Source: Collinsella sp.
GTDB taxonomy: Bacteria; Actinomycetota; Coriobacteriia; Coriobacteriales; Coriobacteriaceae
NCBI GenBank assembly: GCA_019414025.1
Contig: DXMU01000043.1
Coordinates: 1-37,446 of the forward strand
Length of the DNA: 37,446 nt
Direction of reading: 5' to 3'
Part shown: piece after piece, positions 14,539-22,637 of the stretch
Position numbering within the stretch: position 1 is the first letter of the stretch
Layout of the letters: each line of letters starts with the position of its first letter
Translations under genes and position numbers: made by a program
Notes under the pieces: generated by a model
Told to the model about the DNA's origin: nothing
Database searches by the model: none
The model's input: only the letters and a program-made list of their open reading frames with translations

Positions 14539-17196
14539 ATGAGTGCTGACTACCCGTCAATGACTACGGCCGAGATCCGCTCTAAGTTCCTCAACTTCTT
14601 TGAGGAGCGCGGTCTTAAGCTCTATCCTTCTTCGTCCCTCGTCCCCGACGATCCTTCGCTGCTGCTTGCCAACGCCGGCATGAACCAGTTTAAGGAGTAC
14701 TACCAGGGCAAGAAGACCATGAAGGAGATCGGCGCGATCTCCTGCCAGAAGTGCGTCCGCACTAACGACATCGACTGCATCGGCGAGGACGGCCGTCACC
14801 TGTCCTTCTTTGAGATGCTCGGCGACTTCTCCTTTGGCGGCGTCTCCAAGCAGCAGGCCTGCGCCTGGGCCTTTGAGCTCATCACCAAGGAGTTCAAGCT
14901 GCCGCTCGACCGCCTGTACTTCACCGTTTTTACCGAGGACGACGAGACCCACGATGTGTGGCGCTCCCTGGGCGTTGCCGAGGATCACATCTCCCGTCTG
15001 GGCGAGGACGACAACTTCTGGGCCGCTGGTCCCACCGGCCCCTGCGGTCCGTGCTCCGAGATCTACTTTGACATGGGCGAGGAGGTCGGTTGCGGCAGCC
15101 CCGACTGCAAGCCCGGCTGCGACTGCGACCGCTTCCTTGAGTTCTGGAACCTCGTGTTTACCCAGTACGACCGCCAGGAGGACGGCTCCATGCCGGAGCT
15201 GCCGCACCGCAACCTCGATACGGGCATGGGTCTGGAGCGCATGGCCGCTATCATGCAGCACAAGACCGCTAACTACGACGGCGATCTGATGCAGCACCTC
15301 ATCAAACTCGGTGAGGAGATCAGCGGTAAGACCTATGACGCCGACGATTACTCCGGCGCCAGCCGCTCCCTGCGCATCATCGCCGACCACTCGCGTGCCG
15401 TCGACTTTATGATCTCCGATGGCATCCTGCCCGGTAACGAGGGCCGCGAGTACGTCCTGCGCCGCCTGCTCCGTCGTGCCGTGTTTCACGGCCGCCTGCT
15501 GGGCATCGAGGGCGCCTTCCTGACCAAGTTCATCGACGAGGTCAACGCTCAGATGGGCGAGGCCTATCCCGAGCTGCTCAAGAACGTCGCGCTCGTTAAG
15601 GGCATCGTCGCCTCCGAGGAGGAGCGTTTCTCCACGACGCTCGACAACGGCCGCGTTTACCTTGACGAGGCCCTGGCTGCGCTCACCGACGGCGCTGTCC
15701 TTCCGGGCGACGTTGCCTTTAAGCTGCACGACACCTTTGGTTTCCCCATCGACCTGACTGTCGAGATCGCCGGCGCTGCTGGCCACGACGTCGACATGGA
15801 CGGCTTTACCGCTTGCATGGAGGACCAGAAGGCCCGCGCCCGCGCCAACGCCAAGGGCGATGCCTGGGGCAGCTTCAACGACGTGTGGGTCGAGCTTTCG
15901 GACAAGGTCGCCGCGACCGAGTTCGACGGCTATGACAACGATGTCATCGAGGGCGCCAAGGTTGTCGCCATCGTGCGCAACGGCGAGTCCGTCGAGTCCG
16001 CTGCCGCCGGCGAGGACGTTGAGGTCGTGCTCGACCGCACCCCGTTCTACGCCGAGATGGGTGGTCAGCAGGGCGACGCCGGTGAGCTTTCCGCCGAGGG
16101 CATTGCGCTGACCGTTTCCGATACCAAGAACCACAACGGCCTGTATGCTCACGTCGCCCACGTTGCCGAGGGCACGCTGACCGTCGGTGCCACCGTGACC
16201 GCCGCGCTCGACGCCGAGCGCCGTGGTTTCCTGCGCCGCAATCACACCGCCACCCACCTGCTCGACGCTGCGCTTAAACAGGTCCTGGGCGAGCATGTCT
16301 CCCAGGCCGGCTCGCTGGTGGCGCCCGAGCACCTGCGCTTTGACTTTACGCACTTCGAGGCTCTGTCCTCCGAGCAGCTCAAGGCTGTCGAGGACCTGGT
16401 CAACCAGCAGATCTTCGCCTCCAAGCCGGTTGTGACCCGTGTTATGGGCATCGACGAGGCTAAGGCTGCCGGCGCTGTCGCTCTGTTTGGAGAGAAGTAC
16501 GGCGATGTCGTCCGCGTCGTCTCCGTGGGCGCCGAGGACCAGCCGTTCTCCCGCGAGCTCTGTGGTGGCACGCACGCTGCCAACACCGCTGAGATCGGCC
16601 TGTTCAAGATTATTTCCGAGTCCTCTACGGGCTCGAACGTCCGCCGTATCGAGGCCGTGACCTCTAAGGGTGCTCTCGACTATATGGCCGACCGCCTGGC
16701 GCTCGTTGACGCCGCCGCCGCTGCGCTCAAGTGCCGCGTCGACGAGGTTCCCGCCCGCGTGGAGAACCTGCAGGCCGAGCTGCGCGAGACGTCCAACAAG
16801 CTCAAAAAGGCTCTGACCGGTGGCTCCTCCGACGCCATTTCCAGTGCCATCGAGGGTGCTGTCGACCTCGGCGGCTACAAGCTAGTCGTCGCTGAGCCCC
16901 AGGGCCTTGAGGCTGCCGACCTGCGCAACGTATGGGATACCGTGCATCAGAAGGTCGCCGGCCCTGTCGCTTGTGTCGTCGCCAGCGTGACTGAGAAGGG
17001 CACTCCGGCCCTGCTCGCTGCCGGCTCCGATGACGCCGTCAAGGCCGGTTTCCACGCCGGTAACGTGATCAAGCAGATCGCGGGTCTGGTCGACGGTCGC
17101 GGTGGCGGTCGTCCCAACATGGCCCAGGCCGGTGGCAAGAATGCTGCCGGCATCGCCGATGCCCTCGCGGCCGCTAAGACCGCGCTCGGCGCCTAA
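14539..17196 (+). CDS. alaS: Alanyl-tRNA synthetase
   Basis: An 885-residue class II synthetase that charges tRNA-Ala. The N-terminal part has the usual RSKFLNFFEERG and NAGMNQFK blocks and class II motif 2 around FFEMLGDFSFGG. The editing domain carries the zinc-site pattern NHTATHLLDAAL (with HxxxH) and CGGTHAANTAEIG. A coiled region and the C-terminal DHHA1 oligomerisation/tRNA-binding domain with the glycine-rich GRGGGRPNMAQAGG motif follow. I chose ATG 14539 (MSADYPSM) because GAGGAG lies nine bases upstream; the frame is open for 30 codons further but that would start inside the terminator. An insertion around residues 190-205 with several Cys (GCGSPDCKPGCDCD) is a possible metal-binding loop seen in some AlaRS. 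ruvX follows after 17 bases. Confidence 0.97.
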   Translation: MSADYPSMTTAEIRSKFLNFFEERGLKLYPSSSLVPDDPSLLLANAGMNQFKEYYQGKKTMKEIGAISCQKCVRTNDIDCIGEDGRHLSFFEMLGDFSFGGVSKQQACAWAFELITKEFKLPLDRLYFTVFTEDDETHDVWRSLGVAEDHISRLGEDDNFWAAGPTGPCGPCSEIYFDMGEEVGCGSPDCKPGCDCDRFLEFWNLVFTQYDRQEDGSMPELPHRNLDTGMGLERMAAIMQHKTANYDGDLMQHLIKLGEEISGKTYDADDYSGASRSLRIIADHSRAVDFMISDGILPGNEGREYVLRRLLRRAVFHGRLLGIEGAFLTKFIDEVNAQMGEAYPELLKNVALVKGIVASEEERFSTTLDNGRVYLDEALAALTDGAVLPGDVAFKLHDTFGFPIDLTVEIAGAAGHDVDMDGFTACMEDQKARARANAKGDAWGSFNDVWVELSDKVAATEFDGYDNDVIEGAKVVAIVRNGESVESAAAGEDVEVVLDRTPFYAEMGGQQGDAGELSAEGIALTVSDTKNHNGLYAHVAHVAEGTLTVGATVTAALDAERRGFLRRNHTATHLLDAALKQVLGEHVSQAGSLVAPEHLRFDFTHFEALSSEQLKAVEDLVNQQIFASKPVVTRVMGIDEAKAAGAVALFGEKYGDVVRVVSVGAEDQPFSRELCGGTHAANTAEIGLFKIISESSTGSNVRRIEAVTSKGALDYMADRLALVDAAAAALKCRVDEVPARVENLQAELRETSNKLKKALTGGSSDAISSAIEGAVDLGGYKLVVAEPQGLEAADLRNVWDTVHQKVAGPVACVVASVTEKGTPALLAAGSDDAVKAGFHAGNVIKQIAGLVDGRGGGRPNMAQAGGKNAAGIADALAAAKTALGA

Positions 17197-17213
17197 GAAT
17201 CTAAGAAGTCGCT

Positions 17214-17642
17214 GTGGTTGCGCTCGCGCTGGACATAGGGGAGACCAGGATTGGCATCGCCGTCTCGAGCCGTGATGGCAAGATGGCGATGCCTGTCAAG
17301 GTGCTTCCGGCTGCCGAGGTCACCGGTATGGCCAAGACGTTCCGCTACCTGGTTGAGGACTATGAGCCCGACATCCTGGTAAGCGGACGTCCCCTGACCA
17401 TGGCCGGTGAGCCCGGCCCTCAGGCCGAGCGCGTTGCCGCTGTGGCGCAAAAGATTGCCGACGAGCTCGATCTTCCGTTGGAGTTTGAGGACGAGCGTCT
17501 GTCCTCGCAAGAGGCCAAGCGTATCCTGCGCGAGCAGGGACTCAACGAAAAGCAGATGAGGGGCAAGATCGACATGATTGCCGCCAGCCTGTTTTTGCAG
17601 ACGTGGCTCGATCGTAAAAACGAGGAGGTTTCGCATGCCTAG
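17214..17642 (+). CDS. ruvX: Putative pre-16S rRNA nuclease / Holliday junction resolvase YqgF (RuvX)
   Basis: A 142-residue RNase H-fold nuclease. The N-terminal ALALDIGETRIGIAVS gives the first catalytic Asp (Asp7) and the GxxRIG loop. EDERLSS near residue 92 carries the second acidic site, and KIDMIAASLFLQTWL supplies the last Asp. Family members process the 5' end of 16S rRNA and have been proposed to resolve recombination intermediates. GTG 17214 is the only convenient start; its ribosome site (AAGAAG) is weak, consistent with translation coupled to alaS just upstream. The alaS-yqgF-mltG order is common in Gram-positive bacteria. The stop overlaps the mltG start by eight bases. Confidence 0.92.
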   Translation: MVALALDIGETRIGIAVSSRDGKMAMPVKVLPAAEVTGMAKTFRYLVEDYEPDILVSGRPLTMAGEPGPQAERVAAVAQKIADELDLPLEFEDERLSSQEAKRILREQGLNEKQMRGKIDMIAASLFLQTWLDRKNEEVSHA

Positions 17643-19068
17643 TGCTTCCGATCCGCGCCAGCCGAATCGTACACAGCAGCCGGCGTCGCGCCCTGCCCAG
17701 CCTGGCCAGCGTCCGGCACAGCCGACGCAGCGCGCAGCTCAGCCTGCCGCGCGCCCGGCGCAGTCCTTCTCTCGTTCGGCCCAACCTGTTCAACGGACGG
17801 GTCAGCAGCCTTCTGCTCGTTCGGTTCAGCATTCGGCTTCTCACGCGGCTCAGCAGCCCACTGCTCGTACGGCCCAGCCTGCAGGCGGCACCCGCTTTAA
17901 GCAGCAGGCACCTACCCAGCGAATGCAGGCCCCCCAATCGCATTCGCATCACGCTCGTGGTTCGCATGGCGTTGCTCCGGCGACCCGCTCGAGCTACAAC
18001 ACGCATGCTCGTCGCGGTGCTCAAAAGAAAAGCTCCCCGGTGCCTATGATTATCGGTGGCGTTGTTGCCGTGCTTGCGCTTGTCGCGATCGTTTTCTTTG
18101 TCGTGCCAGCCGTCAAGGGCTTCTTTGGCGGTGAGGGTGCGAAAGTCGTTGCAGGCCAGCAGGTTACTATCACGATTCCCGATGGTGCCTCGGGTGACAG
18201 CATCGCTTCGATTCTCTCCGAGAATCATATCGTCGAAAATCCCAAGGATTATTATGCGGCGGTGAAAAAGCTCAACGCCGATATGTCGCTCAAGCCTGGT
18301 GATTATTCGTTCACCACACTCATGGATGCGACCAAGGTTGTTCAGCAGCTCATGGAAGGCCCCAACGCGGGCTCCAATGCGCTGACTATCCCTGAGGGCC
18401 TAACGGTCGATCAAGTCGCCGACCGTGTGGCCCAGGCCTACGACAGCATCTCTAAGGAAGACTTCCTCAACCAGGCCAAGGCCTCCAACTACGTTGACGA
18501 CTATAGCTTCCTTAAGGGCGCCGCCAACGATTCGCTCGAGGGTTTCTTGTTCCCCAAGACCTATTCGCTGGGCGATTCGCCGACGGCCGATGACGTGATT
18601 CGCGCCATGCTCGATCAGTTTAAGACCGAGTACAAGTCGCTTGACTTTGCGAGCTGCGAAGCCAAGATCAAGGAACGCTACGGCGTGGAGATGTCCGACT
18701 ACGACATCGTCAACTTGGCCTCTATCGTTGAGCGCGAGGGCCTCAACGCCGATCAACGTGCGCACGTGGCCTCGGTCTTCTACAACCGCCTTGCCGGCAA
18801 GCTCGACGGTCTGCGCTATCTCAACAGCGATGCGACCATGATGTATGTCACCGGTGGCGAGGTTACCGCCGACGACCTGCTGAGCGATAGTCCGTATAAC
18901 ACCTATAAACACGAGGGTCTGCCGCCCACGCCCATCTGCTCTCCGTCGCTCGAGGCACTCAAGGCCACGCTTGAGCCGACCGACTCCGAGGACCTGTATT
19001 TCTACATTACGCAGGACGAGGAGTACTTCTCGCAAACCTACGAAGAGCATCAACAGTCTTGGAATTAG
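17635..19068 (+). CDS. mltG: Endolytic murein transglycosylase MltG (YceG-like)
   Basis: A 477-residue membrane-anchored lytic transglycosylase that cuts nascent peptidoglycan strands. A single membrane helix spans about residues 136-160. The extracellular part has a LysM-like subdomain (about 170-230) and the YceG catalytic domain; Glu366 in LASIVEREG is the expected catalytic residue, followed by ASVFYNRL and the conserved SPYNTYKHEGLPPTPI block. The cytoplasmic N-terminus of about 135 residues is unusual: rich in Pro, Gln, Ala, Ser and Arg with irregular repeats such as RPAQP, and probably disordered. ATG 17635 has GAGGAGG seven bases upstream. The next gene starts one base after the stop. 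Confidence 0.93.
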   Translation: MPSASDPRQPNRTQQPASRPAQPGQRPAQPTQRAAQPAARPAQSFSRSAQPVQRTGQQPSARSVQHSASHAAQQPTARTAQPAGGTRFKQQAPTQRMQAPQSHSHHARGSHGVAPATRSSYNTHARRGAQKKSSPVPMIIGGVVAVLALVAIVFFVVPAVKGFFGGEGAKVVAGQQVTITIPDGASGDSIASILSENHIVENPKDYYAAVKKLNADMSLKPGDYSFTTLMDATKVVQQLMEGPNAGSNALTIPEGLTVDQVADRVAQAYDSISKEDFLNQAKASNYVDDYSFLKGAANDSLEGFLFPKTYSLGDSPTADDVIRAMLDQFKTEYKSLDFASCEAKIKERYGVEMSDYDIVNLASIVEREGLNADQRAHVASVFYNRLAGKLDGLRYLNSDATMMYVTGGEVTADDLLSDSPYNTYKHEGLPPTPICSPSLEALKATLEPTDSEDLYFYITQDEEYFSQTYEEHQQSWN

Positions 19069-19069
19069 C

Positions 19070-19567
19070 ATGAGGATTTTTAGCCCCAAACGATACGTTG
19101 CCTCGGTCGATCGCATCGACCTTAATACCCTGTGGGCCGACGGCAAGCGCGCCATTCTGCTCGATCGCGATAACACCTTGGTGCCGCGCGACACCGAGCA
19201 GGTTCCCGCCGCGGTTTCCGCTTGGCTCGACGCCGCCCGCGCCAAAGGCTTTAAGCTGTGCATGGTGTCCAACAACTGGCATCGCGACCAGGTCATGAGC
19301 TCTGCGCGCGAGCTGGGACTCGAGGCCATCAGCCACGCCATGAAGCCGGCGCCGTTTGCCCTCAAGGCGGGCCTTAAGCGCCTCGGCGCCTCGGCCGACG
19401 AGACGGTGCTGATCGGTGATCAACTCTACACGGACGTGTGGAGCGGCAACTTCGCCGGCGTCGATACCATCCTGGTAAAGCCGCAGGCGACGCAGGACCT
19501 GTGGTATACGCAGATTTTCCGTATCTTTGAGCGCCGGGCCCTGCGTGACCTTCCCTGCGAGGAATAG
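19070..19567 (+). CDS. YqeG-family HAD-IIIA phosphatase
   Basis: A 165-residue HAD-superfamily hydrolase. Motif I is LDRDNTLV with the nucleophile and acid/base pair Asp32 and Asp34. Motif II is VSNN near residue 65, motif III the conserved Lys in SHAMKPAPF and motif IV GDQLYTDV with its two Asp. This matches the YqeG/phosphatidylglycerophosphatase GEP4-like group; the physiological substrate in bacteria is usually unknown. It starts one base after mltG stops and is followed by aroK after eight bases, so it belongs to the same operon. The yqeG-aroK association is common in Gram-positive genomes. Confidence 0.9.
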   Translation: MRIFSPKRYVASVDRIDLNTLWADGKRAILLDRDNTLVPRDTEQVPAAVSAWLDAARAKGFKLCMVSNNWHRDQVMSSARELGLEAISHAMKPAPFALKAGLKRLGASADETVLIGDQLYTDVWSGNFAGVDTILVKPQATQDLWYTQIFRIFERRALRDLPCEE

Positions 19568-19575
19568 GTCTCGCT

Positions 19576-20109
19576 ATGTCCCAGCACACCAAACACGGCT
19601 GCGACCATATCTTCTTTATCGGCTTTTTGGGCGCGGGCAAATCGACGCTCGCGCGCAACGTCGGCACTATGTTTAAGCGGCGTTTTATCGATACCGACCG
19701 TCTGGTCGTGCGTCGTTGCGGCAAGTCGGTAACCGAGATTTTTGAGACCGAGGGCGAGGATCGTTTTCGCGAGCTCGAGACCTCGGCGCTCCGTTCGCTC
19801 CAAAGTGAGCGCAGCCTGTTGGTTTCGTGCGGGGGCGGCATTGTCGAGACGCCGGTGAATATTGAGCTGATGCACGAAATGGGTACGTGCGTGTACCTCG
19901 AGGGCGACTTCGAGGATTCGATTCGCCAGATTCGTCGGTCCGACACGCGCCCCGATTTCCGCTCGCCCGAGCATGCCGCGCGCCTGTTTGAGCATCGCCG
20001 TCCGCTGTATCGCCAAGCCGCCGACCTTACCCTTGATATTCGCAACAAGTCCTTCGAGGACGTTTCCTACCTTTGTGCCGAGATGCTTTTGGAGCGTGGG
20101 CTGCTATGA
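19576..20109 (+). CDS. aroK: Shikimate kinase
   Basis: A 177-residue P-loop kinase that phosphorylates shikimate with ATP in aromatic amino acid synthesis. Walker A GFLGAGKST is at residues 16-24. The shikimate-binding residues are visible: Asp41 in IDTDRLV, Arg65 in DRFRELE, and the CGGG block near residue 88. The lid arginine is in DTRPDF. No clear ribosome site is seen just before ATG 19576, which suggests coupling to the gene before it. The stop overlaps the next start (ATGA), so it is co-translated with the AroB-like gene. Confidence 0.94.
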   Translation: MSQHTKHGCDHIFFIGFLGAGKSTLARNVGTMFKRRFIDTDRLVVRRCGKSVTEIFETEGEDRFRELETSALRSLQSERSLLVSCGGGIVETPVNIELMHEMGTCVYLEGDFEDSIRQIRRSDTRPDFRSPEHAARLFEHRRPLYRQAADLTLDIRNKSFEDVSYLCAEMLLERGLL

Positions 20110-21215
20110 TTCGCCGTCAACTGATCAATTTCCAAAACCGCAGTGTCGATGTCCGCGTCGGATTGGGCGCGTTCGATGAGCTGTCGCGCATGTTTTCCTC
20201 GGCTGTGGGCAAGCCTAAGCGCGCGATGGTGGTTTGGAACGACGCCACATCCGAGCGTTTTGGTGAGGTCGTCGAGCATGCGCTGGTCGACGCCGGTTTT
20301 GCCGTGTCGCCGCTCGTCCTCGAGGTTTCGCCTGCTGGTGCCACGCTGGCCGATGCTGATGCTATCTTTGGCGCCCTGTCTGCCAACGCCGTTACCTGCG
20401 ACGATCTGGTTGTCGCCGTTGGCGATGCCGCAACCTGCTCGGTTGTTAGCTGGTGCGCCAACCAGTGGTGCGGCCGAACCGAGTGCGCGCTGTTGCCGAC
20501 GACCTTCGACGCCATGCTTACGGTCGCGACGACCATGAAGCCGCTCGTCGCCTCGTCTGCCAATGCGCTTCCCGCTATCGCGTTCCGTCCCGAACCGGGC
20601 TTAGTCGTGTGTGACCTCGACCTTGTTCGCGAGGCGGACCCCGAGGACCTCAAGCTCGGCTTTGTGGTGCTTGTTGGCACCATGCTTTCGAGCAGTAAAT
20701 CCCGCTGGAATCAGTTTACTGAGACCGTCCCCGAGATTCTCGCGGGCGAGGAGGTCGCGCTCGTCAATGCCGTTCAATGGTCTCAGACTGCCCGTAAGGA
20801 CGTACTGATGGCCACGAACCCGAGCGCTCGCCATTCGCTCGATTTTGGCAAGACGGGGGAGCGTACCCTGCGCGCCTGCTTGGGCGATGCCGCTTCGCAG
20901 GTCCCTGCCTATCAGCTGTTATCCGAGGGCATGCGCTTTGAGGCGCGCCTAGCACATGATGCCTGCGACTTTGATATCGATTACGTCTTTGAGGTCGATG
21001 ACTGCCTGGAGGACTTTGGCATCGAGGAACTTGCCTTCGACCTGGAGCCCACCGCGTTTATCGAGGAGTTCCGCAGGCAGCAGTTCGCCCGCTCGAACCG
21101 CAGTATGTTGCCGCTGCCCGCGGCACTCGGCGCCATTCGTCTAACGAGCGTCGAGGACGAGGTTCTTGAGCGCCATGCTCATGCCTACTTGGCTTCTCGC
21201 AAAGAACTTCTCTAA
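20106..21215 (+). CDS. Divergent 3-dehydroquinate synthase (AroB)-like protein
   Basis: A 369-residue protein whose layout follows AroB. LVVAVGDAATCSVVSW corresponds to the GGGxxGDxxGFxA block, LLPTTFDAML to the PTTLLAQVD block (Lys145 fits the GGKTG lysine), VVCDLDLV to the following strand, and RHSLDFGKTGERTL to the RxxLNxGHTFGHAIE block. The zinc-binding His of GHTFGH is replaced by Lys249, the next His by Arg253, and the HGEAV histidine also appears lost (LLSEGM). Only the glutamate ligand may remain (Glu180 in PEDLK). Normal AroB makes 3-dehydroquinate from DAHP using NAD and zinc. This protein is either inactive in that reaction, uses a different metal site, or has another role. The start overlaps the aroK stop, and the frame is intact, so it is not an obvious pseudogene. 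Confidence 0.75.
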   Translation: MIRRQLINFQNRSVDVRVGLGAFDELSRMFSSAVGKPKRAMVVWNDATSERFGEVVEHALVDAGFAVSPLVLEVSPAGATLADADAIFGALSANAVTCDDLVVAVGDAATCSVVSWCANQWCGRTECALLPTTFDAMLTVATTMKPLVASSANALPAIAFRPEPGLVVCDLDLVREADPEDLKLGFVVLVGTMLSSSKSRWNQFTETVPEILAGEEVALVNAVQWSQTARKDVLMATNPSARHSLDFGKTGERTLRACLGDAASQVPAYQLLSEGMRFEARLAHDACDFDIDYVFEVDDCLEDFGIEELAFDLEPTAFIEEFRRQQFARSNRSMLPLPAALGAIRLTSVEDEVLERHAHAYLASRKELL

Positions 21216-21221
21216 GATTTA

Positions 21222-21250
21222 TTGACTTCCATCGTCTTTCGTATCATGTT
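21222..21250 (+). promoter_or_regulatory. Candidate promoter of the M24 peptidase gene
   Basis: TTGACT at 21222-21227 is a good -35. The -10 is less clear: CATGTT (21245-21250) at 17 bases or TATCAT (21242-21247) at 14. A leader of about 90 bases would result, containing the hairpin at 21257-21311. Confidence 0.5.
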
Positions 21251-21256
21251 GAGGGG

Positions 21257-21311
21257 CGGGTTTTCAATCGGTTGCGGATCGCATGCGATTCCGTCGTTCG
21301 GTTGAGACCCG
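21257..21311 (+). promoter_or_regulatory. Structured leader hairpin upstream of the M24 peptidase gene
   Basis: An outer stem of 13 pairs (21257-21270 with 21299-21311, one bulge, two G-U pairs) encloses an inner stem of 7 pairs (21275-21281 with 21286-21293, one bulge, four-base loop). No T tract follows, so it is not a usual terminator. Its role is unknown. Confidence 0.5.
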
Positions 21312-21347
21312 TTCCGTCTATATAGAGACAACAAGAAAGGAATCTGC

Positions 21348-22478
21348 ATGTCTGAGTTTGCTGCCGGTCCTGCCGGTCGTATCGAGCGTGTCCGTGCCCT
21401 GATGGCCGAGCGTGGCTACGACGCCATCGTGGTGCGCGACGAGGCCAACCTTCGTTGGCTTACGGGCGTGAAGGGCGTCTTCGACTACACCTTCGAGTTC
21501 CCGCACGCTGCGTTTATTACGGCTGACCAGTGCCTGTTCCACACCGACTCGCGCTACCTCAACAGCTTTGAGGAGAACACGCCCGCCGGCAGCCCCTGGG
21601 TCTACGACATGGACGAGGGCACCATTCCCGGCTGGGTCGCCGGCAAGATCGCGGCCAATAGGTGCCGCGTCTGCGCTGTCGAGGATGACATGCAGATTAA
21701 CTTCTACCAGGGCATCCAACGTGGCCTGGAGGATCGTTCCGTCGCCTGCATGCTGCCGCTGATGCATGACGACATCCGTAAGATGCGCGCCATCAAGGAC
21801 GCCGAGGAGATTGAGCTCATGCGCCATGCGCAGTCGATCACCGACGCCGCCTTCCAGCACATGCTCGGCTTTATTAAGCCCGGCATGACCGAGAAGCAGG
21901 TTCGCAACGAGCTCGAGAACTTTATGTTCGCCAACGGCGCCGACAGCTTGGCTTTTGGCTCCATCGTGGCGAGCGGTCCCAACACCGCCAACCCGCATGC
22001 CGTGCCGAGCGATCGCGTGATCGAGAAGGGCGACTTCGTCCTGATGGACTACGGCGCGGGCTACTGTGATTACCGCTCCGACATGACACGCACTGTTGTG
22101 ATGGGCGAGCCCACGCAGGAGCAGCTCGACCTGTACGCGCTCGTGCGCCGTACGCACGAGGAGTGCGTCGCCGCCATTCATCCGGGCGTCGAGGGCAACG
22201 ACATCTTCAAGCTCTCCAAGAAGATCATCGGCGATGCCGGCTATGGCGATTACTACAACCATGGTTTGGGCCACGGCGTGGGCATCGAAATCCACGAGCT
22301 GCCCAACTTCAACCGTAGCAAGAACATCATTGAGGTCGGCTCGGTTATTACCATGGAGCCCGGCGTGTATCTGCCCGGTGTGGGCGGCGTGCGTCTGGAG
22401 GACTACGGCGTGGTCACCGAGAACGGCTACGAGCCCTTCACCAAGACCCCGCACGACCTGCACGTCATCGATTGCTAG
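21348..22478 (+). CDS. Xaa-Pro aminopeptidase/dipeptidase, peptidase family M24
   Basis: A 376-residue metallopeptidase that removes residues next to proline. The N-terminal creatinase-like domain (to about residue 145) contains LRWLTGVKGVFDYTF. The catalytic pita-bread domain shows all five metal ligands: Asp234 (MDYGAGY), Asp245 (SDMTRT), His309 (GLGHGVGIEIHE), Glu337 (TMEPGVY) and Glu351 (VRLEDYG). Whether it is a dipeptidase (PepQ) or aminopeptidase (PepP/YpdF) cannot be decided. GAAAGGA lies six bases before ATG 21348. It lies directly upstream of efp, an arrangement common in Gram-positive bacteria, but a strong terminator at 22501 separates the two here. Confidence 0.93.
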   Translation: MSEFAAGPAGRIERVRALMAERGYDAIVVRDEANLRWLTGVKGVFDYTFEFPHAAFITADQCLFHTDSRYLNSFEENTPAGSPWVYDMDEGTIPGWVAGKIAANRCRVCAVEDDMQINFYQGIQRGLEDRSVACMLPLMHDDIRKMRAIKDAEEIELMRHAQSITDAAFQHMLGFIKPGMTEKQVRNELENFMFANGADSLAFGSIVASGPNTANPHAVPSDRVIEKGDFVLMDYGAGYCDYRSDMTRTVVMGEPTQEQLDLYALVRRTHEECVAAIHPGVEGNDIFKLSKKIIGDAGYGDYYNHGLGHGVGIEIHELPNFNRSKNIIEVGSVITMEPGVYLPGVGGVRLEDYGVVTENGYEPFTKTPHDLHVIDC

Positions 22479-22500
22479 CCCATTTCGATAGATTTTTGGG

Positions 22501-22543
22501 GCGGGGCGTCCGGATCGATTCGGACGCCCCGCGTTCTCTTTTT
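22501..22543 (+). terminator. Intrinsic terminator after the M24 peptidase gene
   Basis: A perfect 12-bp stem, GCGGGGCGTCCG (22501-22512) and CGGACGCCCCGC (22521-22532), loop GATCGATT, followed by GTTCTCTTTTT. Confidence 0.95.
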
Positions 22544-22574
22544 ATGCGCTCGCTGCAGGCGCCGTCAGCAAGTG

Positions 22575-22580
22575 TATAAT
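22575..22580 (+). promoter_or_regulatory. Candidate efp promoter -10
   Basis: A perfect TATAAT at 22575-22580, 57 bases before the efp start and just after a terminator. The -35 region is poor (GCTGCA at 22552). Confidence 0.6.
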
Positions 22581-22637
22581 TTCGGTCGTATGTAATTTGG
22601 ACGCTTGTGCGTTCTGCCCATAACAAGAAAGGTCGCT

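Noticed and set aside
14557..16575. A 672-codon open frame antisense to alaS, and similar long antisense frames over ileS, ptsI and the PTS permease gene
   Set aside because: They arise from GC-rich third positions of the real genes; they have low-complexity Val/Leu/Gly/Asp composition, no ribosome sites and no recognised domains.
17641..18000. Tandem repeats in the mltG 5' region as a CRISPR-like or minisatellite array
   Set aside because: The repeats are irregular Pro/Gln/Ala codon runs within a coding frame, without constant repeat and spacer lengths.
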